Shown here: in pieces, positions 41,621 through 52,900 of the stretch
Layout of the letters: each line of letters starts with the position of its first letter
How positions within the stretch are numbered: the first letter of the stretch is position 1
DNA from: Paraburkholderia dioscoreae
GTDB lineage: Bacteria; Pseudomonadota; Gammaproteobacteria; Burkholderiales; Burkholderiaceae
Direction of reading: 5' to 3'
Length of the DNA: 64,000 bases
NCBI RefSeq assembly: GCF_902459535.1
Contig: NZ_LR699553.1
Location: forward strand, 2,790,001 to 2,854,000
Notes under the pieces: model-generated
Told to the model about the DNA's origin: nothing
Seen by the model: only the letters and a program-made list of their open reading frames with translations
Databases searched by the model: none
Position numbers and translations under genes: made by a program

Positions 41621-43798
41621 TCACTCTACGCCCAGCGCCTTGAAGACGGCGTCGACGGGGTCTGAGTAAAAACTGGTCTGAAACTTGGCGAACAGCTCCC
41701 CCGGAACCGTCGGAATGTCCGTCACGCTCGACATGGGCAGCAGGATTCGCTTGGCGCCCGCGTCAAACGCCACTTGCAAGCTCTCGGCGAGGTTTCGCGC
41801 CTGGGCGATTGTGCCGCCGAGCGTCATGTCGCCCATCACCGCGAGCTGGGTTTGGACCGGCTTGCTCAGCGCCGCCGAGCAGAAAGCGATGAAGCTCGCG
41901 AGCGTCACGGCGTCCGGGGCCCCGGAGTTTTGCAGCTCGACCAGGTGCAGATGGAAATCGCGTTCGGTGGGGTGGATGGAGGCGCTCACCCGCGTGGCGT
42001 TTGCCCGAAAGTAGTCGAAGGCCACCCGAACGTGCTCGCGCGACAGCGATCCCGAAACGGACAGCTTGCCGCCGCCCGCCATGGCCTGCACTTCCATGCG
42101 GTAGACCCCGGGCATTTCGGCCGCCGCCATGGCGATCGTGTGCAGCACGCCCGGTTGCAGGCGACCCTCCGGAATCAACCCGCCGCCCGTCTGCTCCGGG
42201 ACCGACACGAAGCGCTCTTGCATGTCTTCGAGGTCGATGTAGGAGAAATGGACGTCATAGAACTCCATGCCGCCGATCTTTTTGAGCTGCTCCTTGACCC
42301 GCCGGCGGACCTCCAACGCGTATTCGAGGCACCGGCGGACGGTGTCCTTGGTGTATTCGCCGTCCGGGCAAATCAGTTTCAGGAGCCCCGAGACCGTTCG
42401 GCGCACGGCGATGGTGTCGCGCTGGTTCAGGTTGTTGCCCAGCTTGAACCACTTGTCGATCGCATCCGCAAAGCTGCGCTTGCGCATCTCGCGCACCCAC
42501 TCCGCGAGGTAATCGACGATCAGGCCATACTGGTTCGTGAAGAATTCCGGCCGCATCTTGGGGATCTCCCAACCCGGCACGTAGGCGTGGAAGCGGTCGA
42601 AAAACGCGGAGTCGATCATGGCGTCCGGAAAGGGTGCCAACAGATGGCTCGTTTTCACGAGCGACTCGACGCTTTGATTGAGGTTGCCCACGAAGACCAT
42701 CGAGGCGCTGGCGTTGATCGATTCGCGGCCCCGGCTGAACGAGCCGGAGGCCATGTAATCCTTCATGATCTGCACGCCGTCTTGGTCCTTGAAGCTGATG
42801 CCGGCCACCTCGTCGAACGCCACGACGTCCCACAAGCCGACCAGGCCGACTTTGCGCGCGCTCATGTTGTAAAAGAGATTGGCGACGGTCGACTGCCCCC
42901 CGGAGACCAGGATCGAATTGGGGCTGATTTCCTTGTAGATGTGGCTCTTGCCGGTGCCGCGGGGGCCCAGCTCGCACAGGTTGTAGTTGTTCTCGACGAG
43001 CGGGATCATGCGCGCGAGCAAGTGCCACTTGGCCCGCTCTTTGAAGCACGTCGGCTCCATGCCGGTCGAGCGCAGCAACGCGTCGATCCACTGCGATTCG
43101 GTGAAGCCTTTGCGCGCCGAAAAGAGCTCCTCCATGTCCATGCTGGGCATCTGAATGGGCTTCAAGTCGGCGACCGCGAAGGGCGACGTCTTTTGGTTCT
43201 CTTCGAAGAAATAGCGCAGCGTCACGATGCACCAAATGCCGCCCACCAGCAGCTTCTCAAACTCGCGCACGTAGTGGTCCGGCACCTCGGCGTTTTTGAT
43301 GCCGAGGTTGGAGAGCAGCGCCTCATAGGCGTCGCGGTTCTCGTTGAGCTTGACGGTGACTTTGTCGATCACCTTGAAGGAGCCCAGCTCGCGGATCTTG
43401 CTCTTGACCTTCTCCGCTTCGTCGGGGCGCACGTAATTTTCCGCCAGGATGCGCTTGACGGTGGCCAGCCCCGCGCGAATCGTCTCCGGGTCGTCCGAGG
43501 CGCAATACATGCCCAAAAGATACTCGAGCACGTAGACCGGAACGTTGGCCCCTTCCTTGATGAGTTTCGTCAGATCTTTGCGCACCACCCGGCCGGCAAA
43601 CCGCTCGTTGAGCAGGCTGTCGAGCGTCCGCTCGGCGCTCGCGTCTGCCGCAGCAGCCGGCCCCGCAGCCGGCGCCGCAGTCGGGGCCGCAGCCGGAGCC
43701 GCCGGTGCCTCCGCGTTCGGAGCTCGGTCCGCGTTCGAAGCCGAGGCCGGGGTTGGGGCCGCCGGGTCGGAAAAGGGCGCGGAAACGGGTTCTGCCAT
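41621..43798 (-). CDS. brxL: BrxL AAA+ protein of type 1 BREX
   Basis: 725 aa. The N-terminus is an Ala/Pro-rich low-complexity arm of about 55 residues (PAAPAAAPTAAPAAGPAAA) that ordinary BrxL lacks. The AAA+ core has Walker A GPRGTGKS (about 274-281) and AFDEVAG (about 325-331). The C-terminal Lon-like fold is recognisable, but where Lon has Ser in GPSAG and Lys in GGLKEK this protein has GAPDAV and RNLAES, so protease activity is unlikely. BrxL forms ring assemblies on DNA and is needed for phage restriction in known systems. ATG 43798 is used; a longer frame overlaps pglZ. Confidence 0.9.
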   Translation of the reverse strand: MAEPVSAPFSDPAAPTPASASNADRAPNAEAPAAPAAAPTAAPAAGPAAAADASAERTLDSLLNERFAGRVVRKDLTKLIKEGANVPVYVLEYLLGMYCASDDPETIRAGLATVKRILAENYVRPDEAEKVKSKIRELGSFKVIDKVTVKLNENRDAYEALLSNLGIKNAEVPDHYVREFEKLLVGGIWCIVTLRYFFEENQKTSPFAVADLKPIQMPSMDMEELFSARKGFTESQWIDALLRSTGMEPTCFKERAKWHLLARMIPLVENNYNLCELGPRGTGKSHIYKEISPNSILVSGGQSTVANLFYNMSARKVGLVGLWDVVAFDEVAGISFKDQDGVQIMKDYMASGSFSRGRESINASASMVFVGNLNQSVESLVKTSHLLAPFPDAMIDSAFFDRFHAYVPGWEIPKMRPEFFTNQYGLIVDYLAEWVREMRKRSFADAIDKWFKLGNNLNQRDTIAVRRTVSGLLKLICPDGEYTKDTVRRCLEYALEVRRRVKEQLKKIGGMEFYDVHFSYIDLEDMQERFVSVPEQTGGGLIPEGRLQPGVLHTIAMAAAEMPGVYRMEVQAMAGGGKLSVSGSLSREHVRVAFDYFRANATRVSASIHPTERDFHLHLVELQNSGAPDAVTLASFIAFCSAALSKPVQTQLAVMGDMTLGGTIAQARNLAESLQVAFDAGAKRILLPMSSVTDIPTVPGELFAKFQTSFYSDPVDAVFKALGVE

Positions 43799-43806
43799 GT
43801 CGGCCT

Positions 43807-46431
43807 CTAAAAATCGTTGCTGAATGCCAAGTCGATGCGCAGCGGCGAGCGCCACGCCTCGGCCCTTGTCTTCGCGTCCCGCGCGACCAGAAAATAGTCT
43901 TTCGTCCGATCGTGGGAGCCGGCCTGAATGGTCAGCATCACGGAGCGCTTGCGCTCGTCGAGCAACGGCGAGGCGCTGTCGAACGTGATCGCCTGCTCGT
44001 CGCTCACGGGCGTGTCGCCGTCCCGAATGGAGAATATTAACGTCACGGGCAGAACGCGCTCCGAGATCGCTTCATTTTGAATGAATTCGAAGCGTTGTTT
44101 GTTCGTCACCACTCGGTTCGTCGAGCCCAAGGGGCTCACCTCCACGGGCTTGGTCCGCACCTTCTCGGACTCGCTTTCCTTCACCAAAATCACCGGCACG
44201 GCTATTTCCTGCGGCATCGCGCTGCCATGGACGAACCGGGCGCCGCCGGCAAAATGGAAGCGACCCGCGCCTTTAGGCGCCCAAAAATCAATGCTGCCCT
44301 CGCCCGGGTCGGTGCCGGCCGTCCCTTCGGTCGAGCCGCACCAGGCCTTGGGCGAGCGCCCCATGCCGCGGCCCAAGATGTAGCGCTTTTTGGACTTGAT
44401 GGCGCCGTCGGGGTCTTTGTCCAGCACCGAGCGGTCGGCCTCTTCGAGCGCGGACTCCTGATACAGGAAGCCGTGGTCGGCGGTGACGAGCACGGTCGAG
44501 CCATTGAGGCTGTTGACGATGAAGCTGACCGTCTCGGCCAATTCCTTGATGGTCTGCGCCGTCGCCTCGAAGGCCTTGGTCTCCGTCACGCGCTTGTCGG
44601 CGATCGCGTCGATTCGGTCGTGGTAGATGTAGACCAGGCGGTGGGGCTTGACGAACTCGCGCCCGCGCTCCTTGCCCTTCTCCATCAAATCGTCGCGCCC
44701 GATCGCCACGCCGTCATGCGCGGCGAGGATGGCCGACCGTTGTTCCAACGTGGCCGAGGGCTTGCCGTCGACCAAGACGTCCAAGCCCGCGTTGGTCTTG
44801 TAGGCCAGGCGCTCGTGCGGCAAAAGGCTCGCCATCCCGAGCGTGGTGTAGCTCGGCAGAACGCCCAGCATGGCGCCCAAACGCGCCTTCACGCGATTGC
44901 GCGAGTTGAGCTCGCGCGCGAGCTCCTCGGCCGCCTCGTAGCGGAACGCGTCGGAGATGATCACGAAGACGCGTTTGGCGCCGCTGTCAAATTCCGGCCG
45001 AACCATTTGGTCGAAAAACGCCTGCTGATTGGCGACGTCCGGCAACGCCCACGCGCTCAACAGCCCATTCTCGCCTTCGATCACGGAGCCCCAGGCCGAC
45101 GCCAATTGGCCCACAAACCATCCCGAATAGGCGTCCTCCATCCGATCGCGCAGCTCGTGCAGCAGCGCCCAGCCCATCGGCTCCACGAACTCGGCCGCGC
45201 GCATGAACCAACGATACAGTTGATCAAAGCGGAAGAGGCTCGAGCGATACGCGGCGAACGCGGTTCCCGCGTCCGGAAAACTAAAGCCGCTCGAATGGGC
45301 CGCTTGCAGCTCAAAGAAGCTCGCGGCGGCCTCCAAGGCGTCGTAACTGGCGGCCAGGGCGCGTGTGGAATCGCTCGCGCCCGCCAGCAACGGATTGGCC
45401 CAATGGCCGTCCCTTCGGCGCGCGGTGAGCGCGCGAACGGAATCCATGTTGGCGCCGCCGCCGGCAATGATGCGCCCTTTGAGATCGGCGATCACGCGCT
45501 TTTCGATGCTCTCGAAGGTCATTGATTCGACGAGGTCTTCGGCGCTCATCGGGCGAATCAAATCTTGCACGCGCAAGTCGTCCGCCACGAGCGTCGAGAG
45601 CATGTCGTAGCTGGCGTAGTTGGCCATGTCCGAGCGCCACCGACTTGCAAACACCGATGCGTGGCCGGCTCGGGCGCGCTCGCGGATGAGCAAGTGCGCC
45701 ATCGGCGCGGGCGCCGCGCGCACGCTGTTGCAAAAGTCGGTCGCGAAAATCGCGTAAAGGAGGCCGCGAAGGGACCGCGCCTCGGGCCCCGCCTCCCGAT
45801 AGCCCATCTCGCGTTCGACCAAGGCCCAGAAGGCGTCGTCGAGATCGTTGGCGGCGATGTCCGCCAACGCCTTGGGCGTGTCGCCCAAATCGTCCGCTTC
45901 GGCCGCGAGCCCCGCGAAGACTTTGAGCAAAATGGCCGAGGCGTCCGGCGTCTCCGCGCGCGCGACGACGGCCAGCATCTTCCGATCGAGATCCTCGACC
46001 GTGTCTTGCGGGTCCGTCCAGCGCTTCAAGCGCTCGAGTCGCTCCCGCGCCCGCAAGAATTTCGCTCGTCGTTTGAGGTGCGCGCGCAGCGACTGCTGCG
46101 TGGAGAGCCCTAGCTCGTCGAGCTGAATGGAGGCTGTGTCCGCGCTGAATGCCTTGCCGCGCAGTCGAGCGTCGAGAAGCCAGTCGGCCGTGGGCTCGGG
46201 CTCAGGAAATGGTGCGTAAAGCAGCCACCGGGCGTCCTTCTCCCGCTCGATCCAGATTTTCACTTGCAACGCCGGAGTTTGATCGAGCCGCACGACGCGA
46301 ACGCCATCGAGCTCGATCCCATCGAGCTGCGAGGCGAATTCGCCCTCGGCGTCGTTCCAAAACACCAGCGAATGGCCTTCGGCCATCAGACGCGAGAGAG
46401 CTGGCAAAAAAGTGTGTTGCCCGCTACTCAT
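43807..46431 (-). CDS. pglZ: PglZ, alkaline-phosphatase-like BREX protein
   Basis: 874 aa from ATG 46431. The phosphatase core contains FVIISDAFRYEAAEELA (about residue 489), with the metal-binding Asp, and LVTADHGFLYQESALEE (about 647), with the Asp-His pair. It overlaps pglX by 8 bases (ATGAGTAG). PglZ is the signature of all BREX types and forms complexes with the methylase. In frame and complete. Confidence 0.95.
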   Translation of the reverse strand: MSSGQHTFLPALSRLMAEGHSLVFWNDAEGEFASQLDGIELDGVRVVRLDQTPALQVKIWIEREKDARWLLYAPFPEPEPTADWLLDARLRGKAFSADTASIQLDELGLSTQQSLRAHLKRRAKFLRARERLERLKRWTDPQDTVEDLDRKMLAVVARAETPDASAILLKVFAGLAAEADDLGDTPKALADIAANDLDDAFWALVEREMGYREAGPEARSLRGLLYAIFATDFCNSVRAAPAPMAHLLIRERARAGHASVFASRWRSDMANYASYDMLSTLVADDLRVQDLIRPMSAEDLVESMTFESIEKRVIADLKGRIIAGGGANMDSVRALTARRRDGHWANPLLAGASDSTRALAASYDALEAAASFFELQAAHSSGFSFPDAGTAFAAYRSSLFRFDQLYRWFMRAAEFVEPMGWALLHELRDRMEDAYSGWFVGQLASAWGSVIEGENGLLSAWALPDVANQQAFFDQMVRPEFDSGAKRVFVIISDAFRYEAAEELARELNSRNRVKARLGAMLGVLPSYTTLGMASLLPHERLAYKTNAGLDVLVDGKPSATLEQRSAILAAHDGVAIGRDDLMEKGKERGREFVKPHRLVYIYHDRIDAIADKRVTETKAFEATAQTIKELAETVSFIVNSLNGSTVLVTADHGFLYQESALEEADRSVLDKDPDGAIKSKKRYILGRGMGRSPKAWCGSTEGTAGTDPGEGSIDFWAPKGAGRFHFAGGARFVHGSAMPQEIAVPVILVKESESEKVRTKPVEVSPLGSTNRVVTNKQRFEFIQNEAISERVLPVTLIFSIRDGDTPVSDEQAITFDSASPLLDERKRSVMLTIQAGSHDRTKDYFLVARDAKTRAEAWRSPLRIDLAFSNDF

Positions 46432-49400
46432 CGCTTCCGCCGGTGATCGTTCTCGAATCGGCGACCAGGTCGCCAAATTTCGCGTAGTTCGCCCTCACCC
46501 CATCGTCCAGATCGACTTCGACGCGCATGTCCGCGTAGTGCCGGAGCTTCTCGTCGTAAGTAAGGATTTCGGCCTGCTTCGCTCTTAGCGTATCAATCTG
46601 CCTTTGGATTTTCACCCGCGCTGCTGTCGATGTGGCAACGGCGGCGTCCCTGTCGAGCAACTCCATCCGGGCCGCTATTTTCGCGATCAATGGCGCCACG
46701 TATTGAGCACGCATGCGAGCGAGTGTGCCCTCGTTGTAGCGATGCATGTAAACCAAAGCCTGAAATGCGCGCTGCTTGCCGCTCGAAAAGAGCCAGTAGA
46801 TTGGGCGCTTCTTATAGGCTTGGACATGCACCGCGTAGAATTTATCAGCGAGGAACCGTCGGACAGTCTCATCCGGGGTCTCGCCGGGTTTTTTCTTAAG
46901 GCTTTCGGCGAGCCATTCCATGTTCGCGTCTAAAGTATCCGGCCCCCATATAACGCCGACAAGCTCAGTCACCCGGCGCGCTGCGTCATCTTCGAACCAA
47001 CAAGTATCCGTCACAGCAACTATGCCATCGTCATCCGCTGAAAACGTTTCATAATGCGCGCTGTCGAAACCGCAATTTCCTGCATGAGCATAAACTAACC
47101 CGGCTCGGTCCACGCTATATCTGCCCATCATGCATCCGATCGCGTAAGACATTAGGCGCTGGCAATCACTCTCGCGATTCGCACGTGCAAGGGTAATCTC
47201 GTTATCCGAAACAGAAGGCGAAAACTGGTCCTGAAGGTCGAAAATCTCCAAAAAAAGCCGATTGTTTGTCTCCTCGATTTCTCGAAGCCGGTTCAGACGG
47301 CGATCGCATGCGCGAGCCCACGCCTCCCACGATTCTTGAAGAGATTGACCGTCTGATACTTTCCAGGCTGCGGGAATACCCGAAAAATCCCAAGACTCCT
47401 CAAAGCTGTTCCAATCGTCCCTAGCGATTGCAACGGCTTCCTGCACGCTCGTGATGACCTGATCCCCCAAGCAAGGCTCACGGTATGGCAATAACCCGAA
47501 CGGGCCTTCGTGGTAGTCCATAGTTTGAGACAGCGCTTCGAAGAAGACCTGAGCCACTTTCGAGTTCCCGAACGCTAAAAGAAGCTCGAGCGGAAGCTCA
47601 GCTTTCGGGAAGCACACCGCACCCTTCGATTCGAAAATGAAACCGGGGGGACACTCCCGCATTGCGAAGTTGCTTGAGGTCAATGTTGACCAAGTGGCCC
47701 CTTGCTTCCCATAGAATCGCTCGTTTCGGATGGACGAACCTCGATGAGCACGTAGCTCGGCCCCCCCATCCCGCCAATCCACCACAAATTCGTGGTTTCC
47801 GAACCATCGCCGGTAAGAGCCGCCCTTTTGGACGGGAACCCAGTAGGTATCACCGCTTGCACGTTCCGCATCGAGCATGGTGAAGTTCGCGACGGATATC
47901 TCAAACCATCTCCGAAGGAATCTGTCGTTCTCTCCGGTATCTAGTCCCTTCTTCGGTTCAGCAACCGCGCTTATCAGCTTGCTTTTCTGCCACGCGTCCC
48001 GAACTCGATCGCTTGCCCAGTAGGCAAACGGACTCCCCGGGACCGCCGCGAAGCTGGTCTGGTGACGCGGATGAATATGATTCGGGTCTCGCGCCAAGAA
48101 AACCTTGCTCTTGTCGGCGTTCTTCGGCGCGCTGTTTAAGTCAATATATGCCCCAACGTAGTCCTCAATGGCATCATTGAGAAAAACAAACGCGCAGGCT
48201 TGTGCAATCTTGGAGTTCATCTCGGGGAAACTGTTGAACCCTATCTGCACCAACGACTGCACAGTTTTACTGGAAATCAGGTATTGCCGCAGATCGAAGA
48301 AGGACGATATGAACATCCAACTCTGCATGGTAACCAATGCAGAAATGCCGGTCCCGGACCTAGCAAATTGAAAGGCCCGAAGTATGAACATTGCGTATAA
48401 GTCGGCCCTTCCTGACGGGTAACAGCCTTCCGCCCATGATTTGATAAATTCGGGGAGATTTCTTCCTCCCATATAGGGAGGGTTCGCCACAACCAAGTCA
48501 AACTTCATTGACAAAACGCGTGCCTGCCGCACAAACGGCCATAGGTCGGCCGCCGCAGCTCGCGCATACAAATCGCCCGAATGTGTGGCCTTATCTAAAG
48601 CTTCGTATATTTCCGCCAGATTCTCGGAAATCACCGCCGGAATCTGAATGAGGGAACCGAACGACTTCGCCAGCGCGAAGATATCGAGCACGTTCGCCAC
48701 CACTGATTGGCTAACGCCGAAAGGTCCAAGATGCGAGGAAAGCTCGTCAACATCCAGCCCCTTGCTCTCGCTCATGGAAAAAACGTTGAGAGTCGGAGAA
48801 TTGCTAAGCAAGCGTCTGTCATCTGCGCGCGCTTTCATCAGTAGCGCGAACCCTGCCAACTGCGCTGCGCGGTCATCAATGTCGATGCCATACAGGTTCT
48901 TTTCCAAAATTAGACGCGGAATGTCTCTCAGACGGTATCCACACTCCAAGTAGATAGCCTTGAGCGTTTCATAAGCCTCAACCAAGATGTGTCCTGAACC
49001 ACAAGCCGGATCAAGAAGTCTGATGGATTCAGGATTAAGGCGTGCGCCATCCTGCTCAATACGCTCTCGGATTTTCGCCTCAATCTGCGCTGTTACTTTA
49101 TCCGACTGCGCAGGCGGATCCACGTAATAGTCAAACTGCGACTTTAGTGACGACGACGGATTCGCCATCAACCAAAGACGACCAACACTGTTCTGGACCA
49201 GATACCGAACGATCCAATTGGGTGTGAAAAGCTGAGTCGCCGCGGGAATATCCTCGCTCTGGACCACCTTTCCTATCACCTCGTCTTTCTTCTCACTGAT
49301 GTAGAACTGATAGAGCCAGCCGACAACTTCGATTTGCGCCCAATCTTCTTCAGGGACGCTTGAAATCAGTCTTACTAAGATTGAATCGGTGCGTAGCAGG

Positions 49401-49939
49401 TGGTCGGGCAGCAAGAGCTCAGTCTCGTCGTCGATGCGCTCGAACAAAAATGGCATCGAGCGCGACAAATCATTGCACTGCGCCACCAACAACAATTTGT
49501 ATAGTTCGTTATCCTGCGTGCCAGTCAGCTGCATTTCCCGCGCGACCTCGGCGTTCAGATCAGGAAGCGACACCTCGCTGGCATGGCGCAAAATTTCCGG
49601 AAGCCCACCGTCCCGGCTCGACAGCACTCGCCATCCATGATCGAGGTATCCATGCAGCTCCATGAAGCGCAAGGCAGCGAATCGGTTGAACCACGTGTAG
49701 GCCACCTCTTCCATTGCCTGCTCGAAACCGCGACGCTCGATGCGCCGGACGAGCTTCTCGCGTTGCGCGTTGACCTTGGCGGGCCACTCACGCCCCTCAA
49801 TGATCACCAAGTCGCCGCGGACGCTGGCCGGCGCGGCCCCTGCCGCCGAGATGCCCAGCAGGTTCGCCCGCGCGGCGACCGCGGCGATGAAATCGCGGCG
49901 CGCTTGCGGCGCGTAGGCTTTCAGGTTTGTTTTGTTCAT
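46424..49939 (-). CDS. pglX: PglX, BREX adenine-specific DNA methyltransferase
   Basis: 1171 aa, a usual length. Motif I is LDPACGSGHILVEAYE (about 308-323); motif IV is VVANPPYMGG (about 483-492). A large C-terminal target-recognition region follows. PglX methylates one strand of a non-palindromic site on host DNA and so protects it; unmodified phage DNA is restricted. It starts 27 bases after brxC. No frameshift or stop was seen. Its DNA is less GC-rich than brxC and pglZ, which fits the known rapid exchange of this gene. Confidence 0.95.
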   Translation of the reverse strand: MNKTNLKAYAPQARRDFIAAVAARANLLGISAAGAAPASVRGDLVIIEGREWPAKVNAQREKLVRRIERRGFEQAMEEVAYTWFNRFAALRFMELHGYLDHGWRVLSSRDGGLPEILRHASEVSLPDLNAEVAREMQLTGTQDNELYKLLLVAQCNDLSRSMPFLFERIDDETELLLPDHLLRTDSILVRLISSVPEEDWAQIEVVGWLYQFYISEKKDEVIGKVVQSEDIPAATQLFTPNWIVRYLVQNSVGRLWLMANPSSSLKSQFDYYVDPPAQSDKVTAQIEAKIRERIEQDGARLNPESIRLLDPACGSGHILVEAYETLKAIYLECGYRLRDIPRLILEKNLYGIDIDDRAAQLAGFALLMKARADDRRLLSNSPTLNVFSMSESKGLDVDELSSHLGPFGVSQSVVANVLDIFALAKSFGSLIQIPAVISENLAEIYEALDKATHSGDLYARAAAADLWPFVRQARVLSMKFDLVVANPPYMGGRNLPEFIKSWAEGCYPSGRADLYAMFILRAFQFARSGTGISALVTMQSWMFISSFFDLRQYLISSKTVQSLVQIGFNSFPEMNSKIAQACAFVFLNDAIEDYVGAYIDLNSAPKNADKSKVFLARDPNHIHPRHQTSFAAVPGSPFAYWASDRVRDAWQKSKLISAVAEPKKGLDTGENDRFLRRWFEISVANFTMLDAERASGDTYWVPVQKGGSYRRWFGNHEFVVDWRDGGAELRAHRGSSIRNERFYGKQGATWSTLTSSNFAMRECPPGFIFESKGAVCFPKAELPLELLLAFGNSKVAQVFFEALSQTMDYHEGPFGLLPYREPCLGDQVITSVQEAVAIARDDWNSFEESWDFSGIPAAWKVSDGQSLQESWEAWARACDRRLNRLREIEETNNRLFLEIFDLQDQFSPSVSDNEITLARANRESDCQRLMSYAIGCMMGRYSVDRAGLVYAHAGNCGFDSAHYETFSADDDGIVAVTDTCWFEDDAARRVTELVGVIWGPDTLDANMEWLAESLKKKPGETPDETVRRFLADKFYAVHVQAYKKRPIYWLFSSGKQRAFQALVYMHRYNEGTLARMRAQYVAPLIAKIAARMELLDRDAAVATSTAARVKIQRQIDTLRAKQAEILTYDEKLRHYADMRVEVDLDDGVRANYAKFGDLVADSRTITGGSDE

Positions 49940-49966
49940 GTCTTGATTGAGCCTTTCGTCTAGGCG

Positions 49967-52900
49967 TTACTGCAAACGCGCGCGGTGGCCCGCCGCGATG
50001 GCCGCGAGGAGCTCCCGGCGAAGGCTTCCGATGAATTCTTCAACGTCTTCGGCGCTTTCAAGGTAGGTCTTGGCGCTCAGCTCGCTCGTGCGCACCACCT
50101 TGATGGAGCGCGTCGAGACCGCCGCGCCTGCGACGCCGGTCCCCGCGCCCGCGCCCACTCCGCCCCCCGCGGCGCCGTCAGCCCGCGCCTCGACCCGAGC
50201 CTTGGGCGCCTCATTGGTCCTCGCCGCGCGCGCAATCTTGTCCATCGCCTCGTCGAGCAGATCGCCCGCCCGCCCCTGCGCGAAGAGAATGCGCGGGATG
50301 CTGACCATCCCGGCCAGTTGCGCCTTCAAGGTTTGAAGGGGATTGAGCGCCGCATTGCGCAGAGCCGGATCCGCCTCGGCGGCGTCCAGCGCCTGCTGCG
50401 CCTCGGCAATCTTCTCGTCGACCGAACGGAGCGCGCGTTCGCGACGCTCGCCGCCGATCGCGTCGTTCACTTTCTCCACGGTCGCGACCAGCCCCTCGAT
50501 CCGATTGATCATCCCGTAGGGCGCCGGGTTGTGGTGGATCATCTCCAATTCGGACAGGGCCGCCGCAGCCTCCGGCGCGTTGAGCAGCGCCTCGCGATTG
50601 TCCGAAAAGCTGGCGAGGGCGTCGAGCAGGCGCGACCAGACCGGAACCTGGTTCTTGTAGAACCCGAGCACGTCGTGGACGTCTTCGGCCAAATCCAACC
50701 AATCGTTGCGAGCCTGCGCGAGCGCGTCCAAAAACTCATAGGGATCGCGCAGCGCCAGTTGGCGATCGATCGTGATCAACGCCCGCACAATCTCCGTGCC
50801 GCCCGGGTAATCCTTGTGTTCGGCTTTGCCGCGCGCGCGTTCGAGGTCCGCTTTGAGCTGGGCGAGGTGGCTGCGGAACTCGGCGACGAGCGCGTCTTCG
50901 TCCTCCGGCGGCATGATCGAAAACATGTCGCGATGCAACTCTCTCGCGGTGGTGCGCGTCAGCGCATCGGAGGTCTTGCGCTTCAAGATCGAGACGTTTT
51001 TGAAGCGGGCCGCTTTCGTCAGTGGCTCAATCGCCCCTAGGGGGTCCAGGTCCGCGCCCTCCATCACCAGCTTGATTTCGCCGGCCATGAAAAGCCGCGC
51101 CACCAGCAGGACCGTCTCCCATTCCGGCCGCCACCCCCAGGGCACCCCCGAGAAGCGGTCGATGACGTCGGAGAGGAGCACGCGGCTGCTCTTGGCGACC
51201 ACGTCGAGATATTGGCGCATTTCCCCCAACGCGAGGGCATTGCCGTCCTCCCCGCCCAACGCCATGCGTTGCTGGCCCACCGTGTCGGCAGTGAGCACGG
51301 CTCGGATTTCCGCGATCGGATCGGCCTGGCGAACCTTGATGTAGCCGAGTTTTGAATAGGTGTTGGAGACCAGATAGTTGAGCATTTCGTCGAGCACGCT
51401 GGGCGGCGATTGCGGCTTGATCGTCAGCCGCTGGCCCAACGCGTAGAAGTCCCCGGCGCTCATCATTTCCGCCAGTTGCGACAGAAGGCGCGCCCGGCGT
51501 TCGCGGTTTTCGTCCTTCCGGTCGTAAAGAATCCGTTTGAGCGACGGGGTCGCCGTGTCCGCTTTCGGCGCGATGTATTTCTCGATCTGCAAATACGTTT
51601 TCAGCTCGACATAGACGCGCGGATCGTTGGCCATTCGCAGCAACGCCCGTCCCGAGCCCTCGGCGCTGCGGCCGATGCATCGCGCCTCGTGCATCATTTC
51701 GTAGTCGGCGCCGACGGGCGAGATCACCTCGAAGGTCAACGCGGCGTTCGCCAGCTTGTAGGGGACGCTGTCGAGCAGGCGATTGAATTCGTAATCGCTC
51801 TTGGTGTCGCGATGCCTCACTTTCGTTTGCCCGGCAAGAATCTCATCGAACACGAGCTCGGCGACCAGGCGCGAGATATCAGCCTCCGAGACGTTGACGG
51901 ACTTCACCTCTTGTGAAACGTCGCGCTCCTCGTTGGTCAGGAAAAACCAAAGGTCGCCGTTTCGGCTCACCAGATTCTGCCGCTCCAAGCGCAACAGCGC
52001 GGCTTCAATCTGGCGTTTGAGCGCGAGCTTGTCCGCGTCGACGCGATCGAGGCACAGGGTGGCGAGGTTGTCGACCGTCCCCTTCACCGCGTCCGCGTAG
52101 CGAATGAGGAACAACGTTCGCAGGAGCTCCCCGTCCCAGTCCTCCAACGCCGGGTTGTCGGCCGCTTGATCGATGGCGCGCTTGACCGAGGAGTCCAGGA
52201 AACTTTCGATCGCCGGATAGAAATCGTAGAGGGGCACGAGCGCGTCGATGTCCCGCGGGCCATTGTGGACCGCCGCCGTTTGAAAGGCGTCGAGCATCGA
52301 GCGCTCGCCGCGCGCCAAGTGCCGGCCGGTCGCCCCCACTTTGCGAATCGACTCGAAGACCTTTTGCAACAGCTGAAACTGGTAAGGGGCGAACGGATAG
52401 TGCGCGGAGAAATCCGCGGCGTCGCGAAAGCGCCGAAAAGCCACCGCGTGATCCGCAAACGAAACCTGGTTGTTAATGATGTCGCCCTTGGCCTTCCAGA
52501 GGGCTTCGAGCTCGGCGCGCGCCGAGGGCGTTTTTTCGAGCAGGCGATGCGAAATGACCTCGTCGGTGTTCGAGCTCGACAGGGACAAGCGCGTGTGAAA
52601 GCGGCCCGTGATCTTCGAAAAATCGTTCGTGCGCGCCTGGTTGGCTTCGCCCAGGGTGGCGTCGATGTCTTCCTGGCTGGTCACGATCACCCAGGCGCGC
52701 CCTTTGCATTGCGTGCCGAGCTCTTCGGTGATGGTCTGCAAGTTGAGCATCAGCGCCGTGTTCTTGCCGATGAACTGGCCGACCTCGTCGACCAAAAAGA
52801 CGATCCGGTGCTGCGGGCCCTTGGTGTCGAGGTATTTGCGCACGAGCGCGGCGAAACCCTCGATGTTGATCTTGTAGTCGTCGCGCGCGTTGTCGAACCA

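Noticed and set aside
41774..43810. 678-codon open frame opposite brxL
   Set aside because: It lies exactly antisense to brxL, is rich in His/Arg/Val/Leu as expected of the complement of GC-rich codons, and has no family pattern.
44077..45525. 482-codon open frame opposite pglZ
   Set aside because: Antisense shadow of pglZ, with no ribosome site and the same biased composition.
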